From Arcicella rosea (GTDB taxonomy: Bacteria > Bacteroidota > Bacteroidia > Cytophagales > Spirosomataceae): 64,000 nucleotides of DNA. Both the position numbers and the translations under genes were made by a program. The notes under the pieces were generated by a model. The model made no database searches. It was not told where the DNA came from and saw only the letters and a program-made list of their open reading frames with translations. Location: contig NZ_JBEUMS010000023.1 in the NCBI RefSeq assembly GCF_040543805.1, positions 1-64,000 on the forward strand, given 5' to 3'. Shown here one piece after another: positions 1 through 7,962 of the stretch. Positions within the stretch are counted from its first letter, which is position 1. Each line of letters opens with the position of its first letter.

Positions 1-126
1 TTTCATTGTAAGTCAACAAAACTTTTTTGCATGGTTACAAAATTTCATTGTAAGTCAACAAAACTTTTTTGTATGGTTGCAAAATTTCATTGTAAACAAA
101 CAAAATCTTAAAGTATCATTGCAAAA
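1..126. repeat. Three direct 42-bp repeats upstream of the efflux operon
   Basis: Copies start at 1, 43 and 85. The first two are nearly identical and the third is diverged. Each begins TTTCATTGTAA and ends in a TTACAA or TTGCAA box. Across copy junctions this gives 19-bp dyads (TTACAA-N7-TTGTAA) at about 35-53 and 77-95, and a weaker one near 119-137. The 42-bp period equals four helical turns, so the dyads lie on one DNA face. The array may continue left of the window. I infer activator (enhancer) sites for the sigma-54 regulator of this locus. Confidence 0.85.
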
Positions 127-296
127 CTCCTTTGTTGACTTGCAGAGAAGTGTTTGTAAGCTCTAATATTCCTCTATTTATCATCAAATTTTCTTCTTAA
201 ATCTGCTCTGTTCTTTCTCGCACAAACTGTGCTAAATCGCACATTTATTGTATTTCTTATTTTGTTTAATTTGTTGATATTCAATGTGTTATTGTT

Positions 297-312
297 TGGC
301 ATTGTCTTTGGA
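297..312 (+). promoter_or_regulatory. Candidate sigma-54 (-24/-12) promoter
   Basis: TGGCATTGTCTTTGGA matches the sigma-54 consensus (TGGCAC-N5-TTGC) at the TGGCA block and TTG, with the required 10-bp spacing. The -12 element is GG instead of GC. It lies 27 bp before the adaptor ATG at 339. The operon is followed by a sigma-54-dependent regulator, which makes the match more plausible. Confidence 0.5.
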
Positions 313-338
313 ATACTAATAGCAAATCTAATCATATT

Positions 339-1589
339 ATGGACAAAGAAATCTCTCAAAACCTTATTAATCAACGGAAATCAAAAAAATGGTTTATCGG
401 TTTGTCGCTTGTGTTTGCCTTGCTTGTGTTGTTGTACTTTTTTAGAAATTCACTTCAATCTTCTTTGGAAGCTTCTAAAATCAGAACGGCGGTGGCTGAA
501 ATGGGCAGTATCGAAAATACGCTCACGGCTTCGGGCGAAGTAATTCCTGCTTTTGAACAAAGCATAACCAGTCCGATAAAAGCCAGTATCAAAAAGGTGT
601 TTTTTAGCACGGGTGCTGCTGTAAAGGCTGGTCAGCCGATTATGGATTTGGATAAATCGCTGACGCTTATCGAACTGGAAAAGCTCAAAGACCAATTGGC
701 TTTGAAACAAAATAGCATCGGAAAACTCAAGATGGATTTGGATAAAAAAATCTACGATTCCGACATCAGTGACAAAATAAAATCGCTCACTATCAATCGT
801 CTCAGAGCTGATTTGGAAGATACCAAACGCCTTCAAAAAGTAGGCGGACGTACACAAGAAGATGTCACCAAAGCCGAAAACATCTTGAAAATTGCCGAAC
901 TGGAAAAGGCTCAATTAGAAAATGAATTGAATTATCATCGCAAATCAGTGGGGGCAAATGTGCGTGAGTCGGAATTGAATGCCCAAATTGAAAGTAAGAA
1001 TTTAAAAGAATTACAGCATAAAATCACGATGGCGGATATTGTTGCCGACCGTGCTGGCGTGCTTACTTGGGTGAATGATAAAATTGGTTCTGCCGTCAAC
1101 GAAGGTGAAATGTTGGCTAAATTGGCTGATTTGGGTAGTTTTCGGGTAGAAGGCTCTTGCTCAGATACCTATTCCGACCAATTGAAAGTGGGCATTCCTG
1201 TTATTGTAAAAGTCAATGAAATCAGTTTGCGTGGCATAGTAGTACAAATAAAACCTTCGGTAGCCAATGGCATTGTACAATTTTCGATTGCATTAGATGA
1301 CAATAAACATGCTTCACTTCGCCCCAATATGAAAGTAGAAGTTTTTATCGTCACCAATCGCATCGCCAATGCCGTGCGTGTAGCCAATGGTCCTGCTTTT
1401 AATGGTAAAAGAAAAACATCAGTGTTTGTCTTAGAAAATGGCATTGCCAAAAGAAGAGAAGTAGAAATTGGTTTATCGAATTTTGATTTTGTAGAAATCA
1501 AAAGTGGCATTCAAGCAGGCGAAAAAGTAATTATTACTGATTTGAGCCAATACGAACATTTGAAGGAAATTAAAATTGAACAACGATGA
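339..1589 (+). CDS. Efflux periplasmic adaptor subunit, HlyD/MacA family
   Basis: This is a membrane-fusion protein that would bridge an inner-membrane ABC exporter to a TolC-type outer-membrane channel. The 416-residue product has an N-terminal membrane anchor at about residues 18-36 after a basic stretch. A biotinyl-lipoyl-like half follows (about 70-105), then a long Lys/Glu/Leu-rich coiled-coil hairpin (about 110-235), the second lipoyl half (about 236-265) and beta-barrel/membrane-proximal domains. It is the first gene of a tight operon and its stop overlaps the TolC-family start by 4 bp (ATGA). A sigma-54-like promoter lies at 297-312. Family assignment is firm; the exported substrate is unknown. 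Confidence 0.9.
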   Translation: MDKEISQNLINQRKSKKWFIGLSLVFALLVLLYFFRNSLQSSLEASKIRTAVAEMGSIENTLTASGEVIPAFEQSITSPIKASIKKVFFSTGAAVKAGQPIMDLDKSLTLIELEKLKDQLALKQNSIGKLKMDLDKKIYDSDISDKIKSLTINRLRADLEDTKRLQKVGGRTQEDVTKAENILKIAELEKAQLENELNYHRKSVGANVRESELNAQIESKNLKELQHKITMADIVADRAGVLTWVNDKIGSAVNEGEMLAKLADLGSFRVEGSCSDTYSDQLKVGIPVIVKVNEISLRGIVVQIKPSVANGIVQFSIALDDNKHASLRPNMKVEVFIVTNRIANAVRVANGPAFNGKRKTSVFVLENGIAKRREVEIGLSNFDFVEIKSGIQAGEKVIITDLSQYEHLKEIKIEQR

Positions 1590-3031
1590 AAAAGATTTTA
1601 CTCGGCTTGTTGTTCATGGGCAATATATCCTTCGCACAACAAACACAATTAAGTTTAGATGAAGCCGTACAAATGGCAAAAGATAAATCTATCGCCGCCA
1701 AACAGGCTTCTACCCAAAAGGAAACGGATTTTTGGCGGTTCAAATCTTTTCAAGCGGATTTCAAACCGCAATTAAGTTTGAGCGGTGCTTTGCCAAGTTT
1801 TACTCGTTCCTTTATTCAAGTACTGCAACCTGATGGAACGGTGGCTTTTCAGTCGGTTTCCAACAATAACTCTACTTTAACGCTTGCTTTAAGCCAAAGT
1901 ATAGCCAAAACAGGCGGAACGATTTTCATACAAAAGCAATTGCAACGCTTTGATGATTTTGAACGAAACTCTACTTTGTACAATGGCGTGCCTGTGGCTT
2001 TTGGATTGAGTCAACCACTTTTTCGATACAATCAAATGAAGTGGGATAAGCAAATAGAGCCTTTGAAGTATTCAGAAAGTCAGCAAGTCTTTCTGGAATC
2101 TTTGGAAAAAGTGTCTTTGAATGTGAGTGATTATTATTTTGATTTATTGATTGCTCAGGTGAATTTACAGATTGCCGAAAAGAACCGAAGTAATAACGAC
2201 ACGCTGTATAAAATTGCTTCAAAAAGGTTGGAATTGGGTAAGATTTCAGAAAATGATATTTTACAATTGCGTTTGTCGGTGCTAAATGCCCAAAAAGATT
2301 TAGCTTCTGCCAAACAACAAGCCGAAGTAGCGACTTTGCAATTGAAAGCCTATATTGGTTATAGAGAAGAAAATAAGTTTGATTTGGCGATTCCTTTTCA
2401 GATTAAAAACTTTGAAATTGATGCACAAAAAGCCATTCAAGCAGCGCTGAACAGTCGTTCAGATGCGATTGCTTTTAGAAGAAGAATCCTTGAAGCAGAA
2501 AGAGATTTGAATAAAGCTAAAGCAGAAAATGGTTTAAATGCCAATTTGAATGTAGCTTTTGGTTTGTCGAATCGAGGAGCAAAACCTTTGGATATTTACA
2601 AAAATGCCCAAGACCGTGAATTTGTAGAGATTCAATTTACTTTGCCCATTATGGATTGGGGAAGGTCGAAAGCTCGAACAGAAACAGCAAAAGCGAATCT
2701 ACAACTTACACAGCAAAGTGTAGAACAAGACAAGCTGACATTCGAACAACAGATTTATACACAAGTAACACTTTTTGAAATGCTACAAAAGCAAGTAAAA
2801 CTCACCGCAGAAACTGATGAAATTGCTACCAAACGTTACCAAATAGCACAAGACAGGTACATTTTAGCTGATTTGAGTATTACAGATTTGGGCATTGCTT
2901 TGCAAGAAAAAGACCGAGCTAAACGAGATTATATCGTTGCCCTCAGAGATTACTGGCGAGCTTATTATACTTTACGATATTATACTTTATACGATTTTGA
3001 ACAAAATGAATCTTTAAATCTTAGAAAATAA
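1586..3031 (+). CDS. TolC family outer-membrane efflux protein
   Basis: The product is a trimeric outer-membrane channel that would complete the tripartite pump with the preceding adaptor and the following ABC transporter. It is 481 residues long, with a clear N-terminal signal peptide ending near FAQQ. Two outer-membrane-efflux-protein repeats rich in long amphipathic helices follow (about 25-230 and 280-470). The start ATG overlaps the adaptor stop. The ATPase gene starts 2 bp after its stop, indicating one transcript. Confidence 0.9.
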   Translation: MKKILLGLLFMGNISFAQQTQLSLDEAVQMAKDKSIAAKQASTQKETDFWRFKSFQADFKPQLSLSGALPSFTRSFIQVLQPDGTVAFQSVSNNNSTLTLALSQSIAKTGGTIFIQKQLQRFDDFERNSTLYNGVPVAFGLSQPLFRYNQMKWDKQIEPLKYSESQQVFLESLEKVSLNVSDYYFDLLIAQVNLQIAEKNRSNNDTLYKIASKRLELGKISENDILQLRLSVLNAQKDLASAKQQAEVATLQLKAYIGYREENKFDLAIPFQIKNFEIDAQKAIQAALNSRSDAIAFRRRILEAERDLNKAKAENGLNANLNVAFGLSNRGAKPLDIYKNAQDREFVEIQFTLPIMDWGRSKARTETAKANLQLTQQSVEQDKLTFEQQIYTQVTLFEMLQKQVKLTAETDEIATKRYQIAQDRYILADLSITDLGIALQEKDRAKRDYIVALRDYWRAYYTLRYYTLYDFEQNESLNLRK

Positions 3032-3033
3032 TC

Positions 3034-3696
3034 ATGATTAAATTAAGCAACATCGAAAAGGTCTATCAGACCAGCAATATTGAAACATTGGCATTGAACA
3101 ATATCAATATCGACATCAAAAAAGGAGAATTTGTATCCATCATGGGACCTTCGGGCTGTGGTAAAAGTACGCTTTTAAACATTATGGGACTGTTGGATGA
3201 ACCATCAACGGGAACAATTGCCATTGATAATAAGCCCGTTGAAAAGTTTACCGATAAAGATTTGGCGTATTTAAGAAACCAGAAAATCGGTTTTATTTTC
3301 CAAAGCTTTCACTTGATTAATGATTTATCAATTTTAGATAATGTTGAAATCCCCTTGCTTTATCGTGCTTCAACGAACAAAAGTAGAAGAGAAGCCGCCA
3401 AAGAAGCTTTAGAGAAAGTTGGATTAAGTAATAGAATGAAACATTTTCCAAATCAACTTTCGGGCGGACAAAAACAGCGTGTTGCCATTGCCAGAGCCAT
3501 TGTTGGAAATCCTGAAATCATTTTAGCCGATGAACCAACAGGGAATTTAGATAGTGCAATGGGCAATGAAATTTTGAACATTCTTTTACAACTCAATGCA
3601 GCAGGAAGTACCATTGTGATGGTAACACACGATGAAAACATGGCAAAGAAAACACATCGTTTGATTCGCCTTTTTGATGGCACACAAGTATCTTAA
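3034..3696 (+). CDS. ABC transporter ATP-binding protein, MacB/LolD type
   Basis: This is the cytoplasmic ATPase of a type VII (MacB/LolD/FtsE-like) ABC system. The 220 residues contain a Walker A (GPSGCGKST, about 38-46), a Q-loop, the signature LSGGQKQR (about 142-149), Walker B with the LADEPTGNLD motif typical of this subfamily, and an H-loop (THD). It lies between the TolC gene and two FtsX-like permease genes, so it probably energises the adaptor-TolC pump by mechanotransmission. Macrolide export, lipoprotein release or peptide export cannot be told apart from sequence. Confidence 0.92.
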   Translation: MIKLSNIEKVYQTSNIETLALNNINIDIKKGEFVSIMGPSGCGKSTLLNIMGLLDEPSTGTIAIDNKPVEKFTDKDLAYLRNQKIGFIFQSFHLINDLSILDNVEIPLLYRASTNKSRREAAKEALEKVGLSNRMKHFPNQLSGGQKQRVAIARAIVGNPEIILADEPTGNLDSAMGNEILNILLQLNAAGSTIVMVTHDENMAKKTHRLIRLFDGTQVS

Positions 3697-3720
3697 TTTA
3701 AGCTCTAAACAAAATAAATC

Positions 3721-4965
3721 ATGTTATTCAATTACATCAAAATAGCGTGGAAAGTCCTACTACGGCATCCATTCTATACTTTTATTACACTCTTCGGTAT
3801 TACGTTGACGCTCACGGTGCTGATGGTGATTACTTCTTTCCTCGACCATTTAGTGGGAAGTCACTATCCAGAATACAAAAGAGATAGGTCGTTATATATC
3901 ATGAATATTGCCTTGCGAGATTCAGCCAGAACTTCTATGAATGGCGGCCCCGTTTCTTATAATTTTATTAAAGAACATTTAAAAACCTTGAAGACACCTG
4001 AAAAAGTAGGTTTCTCAACGATGATTAACTCGGCTAATTCGTATTTGAATGGTAAAAGAATCAAAGTAAGTACGAAGTTTTGTGATGCTACTTTTTGGGA
4101 AGTAACCGACTATGAATTTTTAGAAGGAAAGCCTTTTAATGAACAAAATATTGCCAATGGCGAACACGTAGTGGTGATTACGGATGCCATGAAAAAACAG
4201 TATTTTGAAGATGCAACAGCTTCAGCCATTGGCAAAAGTATAGAAGTAGATAACGAGAAATTTAAAGTAATTGGCGTAGTAAAGTCTGCACCTGTCACTC
4301 GTATTATGACTTTTTCGGATGTGTTTTTTCCTTATAATTTGCCCAAAAGTAATTACCAATCCAAAGGTTTGCAGGGCAGTTTTACCGCAATTATTTTGGC
4401 AAAAAACAAAAGTGATTTCAAAGCAATTCAAGATGAATTTGATGCATCTGTCGGAAGAATACCTTTGCCTATTATGAATTGGGGAAATAGATATGATATT
4501 ATAGATGTTAAAGCTCAACCTTATTTGGATACTTTTTTGTATAGTTTTACCAGAGATGGACAGGAGATTTTTCTATACATCGCTATCTTCTTTATTGTAT
4601 TGATGTTGATGGGTTTGCCTGCTATCAATTTAGTGAATTTGAATGTGAGTAGAATCATGGAAAGGGCTTCAGAAATTGGGATTCGCAAAGCTTTTGGCGC
4701 ACCTTCCAGTTCTTTAGCTTGGCAATTTATTATTGAAAATATTTTTATTACGATGATTGGCGGTTCGTTTGCTTTAATTCTTACATTCATCATCATCAGT
4801 ATTTTCAATGACAGTGGTTTAATTCTTCATGCTGATTTGAGTATCAATTTTAGTGTATTTGGCGTGAGTTTATTGGTTTGTTTGATTTTTGGTTTGCTTT
4901 CAGGTGTAGTCCCCGCCATCAGGATGTCAAAAATGAAAGTAATTGATGCACTGAAAAGTTCGTAG
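3721..4965 (+). CDS. ABC transporter permease, MacB/FtsX family (first)
   Basis: The 414-residue permease has one N-terminal transmembrane helix (about 18-40), a large periplasmic MacB-type core domain (about 45-275), then three C-terminal helices forming the FtsX domain. The cytoplasmic coupling segment reads EIGIRKAFGA, the usual motif, and the C-terminus ends near VIDALKSS. It starts 24 bp after the ATPase gene. It pairs with the second permease, probably as a heterodimer. Downstream is a heptanucleotide repeat array instead of a terminator. Confidence 0.9.
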   Translation: MLFNYIKIAWKVLLRHPFYTFITLFGITLTLTVLMVITSFLDHLVGSHYPEYKRDRSLYIMNIALRDSARTSMNGGPVSYNFIKEHLKTLKTPEKVGFSTMINSANSYLNGKRIKVSTKFCDATFWEVTDYEFLEGKPFNEQNIANGEHVVVITDAMKKQYFEDATASAIGKSIEVDNEKFKVIGVVKSAPVTRIMTFSDVFFPYNLPKSNYQSKGLQGSFTAIILAKNKSDFKAIQDEFDASVGRIPLPIMNWGNRYDIIDVKAQPYLDTFLYSFTRDGQEIFLYIAIFFIVLMLMGLPAINLVNLNVSRIMERASEIGIRKAFGAPSSSLAWQFIIENIFITMIGGSFALILTFIIISIFNDSGLILHADLSINFSVFGVSLLVCLIFGLLSGVVPAIRMSKMKVIDALKSS

Positions 4966-4973
4966 GTTTTTTA

Positions 4974-5029
4974 GCTGTGAGCTATGAGCCGTGAGCTTTG
5001 AGCTATGAGCTATGAGCCATGAGCTTTGA
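4974..5029 (+). repeat. Heptanucleotide array, family A (GCTATGA-like), eight units
   Basis: Eight contiguous 7-bp units can be read: GCTGTGA, GCTATGA, GCCGTGA, GCTTTGA, GCTATGA, GCTATGA, GCCATGA, GCTTTGA. Variation is confined to positions 3-5 of the unit. The array sits 9 bp after the stop of the first permease, inside the operon. The same unit recurs at 6283-6440 and 59410-59504. Confidence 0.95.
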
Positions 5030-5057
5030 GATTTTTTTGATTAGTACAAATAAAAAT

Positions 5058-5121
5058 AATCACTAAATCACTCACTCACTAATTCACAATTGAAGCAATC
5101 ACTCATTCACTAAATCACAAC
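5058..5121. repeat. Heptanucleotide array, family B (AATTCAC/AATCACT-like)
   Basis: Degenerate 7-bp units of the type AATCACT, CACTCACT and AATTCAC fill the stretch up to 6 bp before the ATG of the second permease. The same family appears at 7817-7957, 12541-12568 and 17817-17856. It replaces any recognisable ribosome-binding sequence for this gene. Confidence 0.85.
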
Positions 5122-5126
5122 TGCCC

Positions 5127-6278
5127 ATGTTAACGCATTTATTTAAACTCATCTGGAACAAAAAACGCCATCATACTTTATTGATGGTAGAGATTTGGAT
5201 TTCCTTTTTAGTACTTTTTGGCGTAATGTCGCTGATTAGTTACAACTTCAAAAACTATTTAGAGCCCATCGGTTTTGAATATGAAAACGTTTGGGCTTTA
5301 GACTTGAATAAAAATCAAGATACCACAGCCATCATAGAAAAACTAAATACAATTTATCAGAAAATCAGAACATATCCTGAAGTAGAAGTAGCTACGAGGA
5401 TGTCCAGTAATTCGCCTTTTTCATTTACTCACAGTAATGGAAATATTAGTTATAAAAAGACATCTATTCTTGGGGATTATTATACCGCAGATGAAGATTT
5501 TATACACACTTTAGGCATGAAGTCAATGCTTGGAAATTGGTTTAAAAAGGCTGATGTCGTGGCGAAATTCAAACCTGTGGTGATAAATAAAAAAGCTCAA
5601 GAAGCTTTGTTTGGAGAAGTGAATCCTATTGGAAAAATTATTGGAGATAATCAAAAAATAGTAGGAGTAATAGAAAACTTCAAAGCAAAAGGAGAATTTA
5701 GCAATAACAATCCTTGTATTTTTAACCTTGCGGACGATAAATATGATTATAATAAAGTTCTGGTTAAAGTTAAAAAAGTTACTGATGCTAATTTTGAAGC
5801 AAAACTAACCAAAGATATTGCCGCTATTGCCAAAGAGTGGACAACTGAAGTAAGTTATTTAACTGACCAACGACAAAATCAGCATAATTTAGCTTTAGTG
5901 CCTGTCATTATTTTTATGATTATTACAGTATTTTTATTGGTCAATGTAGCAATGGGTTTATTTGGCATTTTGAATTTAAACATTGCTAAGCGTCGTGAAG
6001 AAATTGGTGTTCGTAGAGCGATGGGAGCAACCGCAGGAAATATCAAAATTCAATTTGTGGGAGAAATGTGGGTAATTGCTACTTTTGGAATACTTATTGG
6101 GGTGCTCTTTGCCGTACAATTTCCATTGATGAATGTATTTAATTTAGAAGCCAGTATTTATTGGATGGCAATTGGGCTTTCTATCGTAATTTTATACGGC
6201 ATCGTTACGCTTTGTGCTTATCATCCAAGCAGACAAGCCGCCAAAATTCAACCAGCAATGGCTTTGCATGAGCAGTGA
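5127..6278 (+). CDS. ABC transporter permease, MacB/FtsX family (second)
   Basis: The 383 residues show an N-terminal helix (about 20-42), a periplasmic MacB-like core, and three C-terminal helices with the coupling motif EEIGVRRAMGA and a terminal PSRQAAKIQPAMAL segment. It is related to, but clearly diverged from, the permease encoded just upstream, so the transporter probably uses two different permease halves. The 161-bp gap before it holds two repeat arrays (families A and B), and the gap after it holds an inverted pair of family A arrays. Confidence 0.9.
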   Translation: MLTHLFKLIWNKKRHHTLLMVEIWISFLVLFGVMSLISYNFKNYLEPIGFEYENVWALDLNKNQDTTAIIEKLNTIYQKIRTYPEVEVATRMSSNSPFSFTHSNGNISYKKTSILGDYYTADEDFIHTLGMKSMLGNWFKKADVVAKFKPVVINKKAQEALFGEVNPIGKIIGDNQKIVGVIENFKAKGEFSNNNPCIFNLADDKYDYNKVLVKVKKVTDANFEAKLTKDIAAIAKEWTTEVSYLTDQRQNQHNLALVPVIIFMIITVFLLVNVAMGLFGILNLNIAKRREEIGVRRAMGATAGNIKIQFVGEMWVIATFGILIGVLFAVQFPLMNVFNLEASIYWMAIGLSIVILYGIVTLCAYHPSRQAAKIQPAMALHEQ

Positions 6279-6282
6279 GGTA

Positions 6283-6440
6283 GCTTTTAGCTGTGAGCAG
6301 TGAGCCATGAGCTTTGAGCCATGAGAATTCAATGGTTTAACGCTCATGGCTCATAGTATTTCTCACAGCTTATTGCTCAAAGAAAGCTAAAATCAAAAAA
6401 GCTCAAGGCTCATAGCTCAAGGCTCACAGCTCACAGCTAA
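6283..6440. repeat. Inverted pair of family A heptanucleotide arrays
   Basis: A forward array (about 6283-6325, GCTGTGA/GCCATGA units) is followed after about 10 bp by a longer reverse-complement array (about 6335-6440, TCATAGC/TCACAGC/TCAAGGC units). The two arms can pair over at least 40 nt. It fills almost the whole gap between the second permease and the response-regulator ATG at 6446. Confidence 0.9.
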
Positions 6441-6445
6441 AAAAC

Positions 6446-7816
6446 ATGAACAAAATATTAATCATAGACGATGATTTTGCTGTGCAGACATCACTTTCAT
6501 TGATGCTTCGACAAGAAGGCTTTCAGGTGAAGACTTGCTCTTCACCTGTTTTGGCGATGGATGTTATCGAAGAATTTCAGCCACAGTTAATCATACTTGA
6601 CCTCAATTTTTCTATCGAAACTTCTGGAGATGAAGGAATGAAAGCCTTGAAAATCATTCGTCATACTTTCCCAAATATTGCTTTGATTTTGCTAACGGGT
6701 TGGGGAACAATTAATTTGGCAGTAGAAGGGATGAAATTAGGAGCAAAAGATTTTGTGACAAAACCGTGGCAGAACGGATATATTATTCAATCTATTAACA
6801 CAATTCTGAATCTTTCTCAACAAAAAATACAATCTCCCAATCGAAAAAAATTAGATCAACAATACCAATTTGAACACATCGTTGGTAACGACCCAAAGCT
6901 TTTGGAAATTCTTGAAACAATTGGCAGAGTAGCGATTACCGATGCACCTGTTTTAATTACAGGCGAAAGTGGCACAGGAAAAGAACTCATTGCCGAAGCT
7001 ATTCATCAAAATAGCAAACGACGACATAAGCCTTTTGTCAAAGTAAATTTAGGAGGTGTTTCGGCTACTTTGTTTGAAAGCGAATTGTTTGGGCATACTC
7101 GTGGAGCTTTTACAGATGCTAAATCGGATAGAATTGGGCGTTTTGAATTGGCAAATAAAGGCACTATCTTTTTGGATGAAATCGGAGATTTAGATTTGTC
7201 GAGTCAAGTGAAATTACTCAGAGTTTTGCAAGACAGAACTTTTGAACCTTTGGGAAGTAGCAAAAGTAAAACTGTGGACGTAAGAGTAATTTGTGCAACC
7301 AATCGTAATTTAGAAGAAATGGTAGCGAACAATACTTTCAGGGAAGATTTGTTTTACAGAATCAATCTTATCTCAGTAAAATTGCCCGCTTTGCGTGAAA
7401 GACCTGAAGATATTGCAGCCTTGGCAATTTACTTTGCCAACAATTTGAAAACTATTTACGAGCGTCCGAATTTAAGCATTAGTCCGAAAGCAATCAATTG
7501 GTTAAAAACATTGCCATTGCCGGGAAATATCAGACAACTGAAAAATTTAGTAGAAAAAACTATTTTGCTAACACCCAAAGATGAATTGACGATTGAAGAT
7601 TTTCAGAAAAATATCTCCATCAATGCTTCGCCCAGCAACAAAAATACTTTGCCAGAAGTTGGAGCGATGACTTTGGATGAAATGGAATTATTGATGATTC
7701 AACGAGCGATGGCTTTTCATCAAAACAAAATTTCAAAAGTCTCCCGTTCACTCGGCATCACTCGCTTTGCTTTGTATCGACGGTTGGAGAAGTTTAATAT
7801 ACCTTTTGTGGAGTAA
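6446..7816 (+). CDS. Sigma-54-dependent response regulator, NtrC family
   Basis: The product is a transcription activator of sigma-54 promoters, controlled by phosphorylation. The receiver domain (1-120) has acidic residues D8-D10, phospho-acceptor D52 and K106. The AAA+ domain (about 145-375) has Walker A GESGTGKE at 173-180, the sigma-54 contact loop GAFTDA at 220-225 (GAFTGA in Proteobacteria) and Walker B ending FLDEIGD at 242-248. A Fis-type helix-turn-helix lies at about 413-452. The kinase gene follows, and the pair sits at the end of the efflux locus, so I infer that it controls that locus through the site at 297-312. Confidence 0.93.
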   Translation: MNKILIIDDDFAVQTSLSLMLRQEGFQVKTCSSPVLAMDVIEEFQPQLIILDLNFSIETSGDEGMKALKIIRHTFPNIALILLTGWGTINLAVEGMKLGAKDFVTKPWQNGYIIQSINTILNLSQQKIQSPNRKKLDQQYQFEHIVGNDPKLLEILETIGRVAITDAPVLITGESGTGKELIAEAIHQNSKRRHKPFVKVNLGGVSATLFESELFGHTRGAFTDAKSDRIGRFELANKGTIFLDEIGDLDLSSQVKLLRVLQDRTFEPLGSSKSKTVDVRVICATNRNLEEMVANNTFREDLFYRINLISVKLPALRERPEDIAALAIYFANNLKTIYERPNLSISPKAINWLKTLPLPGNIRQLKNLVEKTILLTPKDELTIEDFQKNISINASPSNKNTLPEVGAMTLDEMELLMIQRAMAFHQNKISKVSRSLGITRFALYRRLEKFNIPFVE

Positions 7817-7957
7817 TTGTGAATGAGTGAGTTAGTGAATTGTGAATTAGTGAGTTAATGATTTTATTAAATTAGTAATTAACTGAAACTACCAACTCAA
7901 AATTCACTAATTCACAACTACCTAACTCACAATTCACAACTCACTCAATCACAATTA
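7817..7957. repeat. Inverted pair of family B heptanucleotide arrays
   Basis: A forward arm of GTGAATT/GTGAGTT-type units (about 7817-7862) starts directly at the regulator stop. An arm of the complementary AATTCAC/AACTCAC units (about 7893-7957) ends 6 bp before the kinase TTG. The arms can form an extended hairpin with a loop of about 30 nt. Confidence 0.9.
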
Positions 7958-7962
7958 CTCAC

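Noticed and set aside
1..126. Possible CRISPR or a terminal repeat of a mobile element at the left edge
   Set aside because: The three 42-bp copies are directly adjacent with no spacers, and no cas or transposase gene is near.
229..543. 104-residue plus-strand frame overlapping the adaptor start
   Set aside because: It overlaps the sigma-54-like promoter and the adaptor in another frame, and its product has no recognisable features beyond hydrophobicity.
450..914. 154-residue minus-strand open frame inside the adaptor gene
   Set aside because: It overlaps a well-supported CDS on the opposite strand, shows no domain and has its own start inside the coiled-coil region; treated as a shadow.
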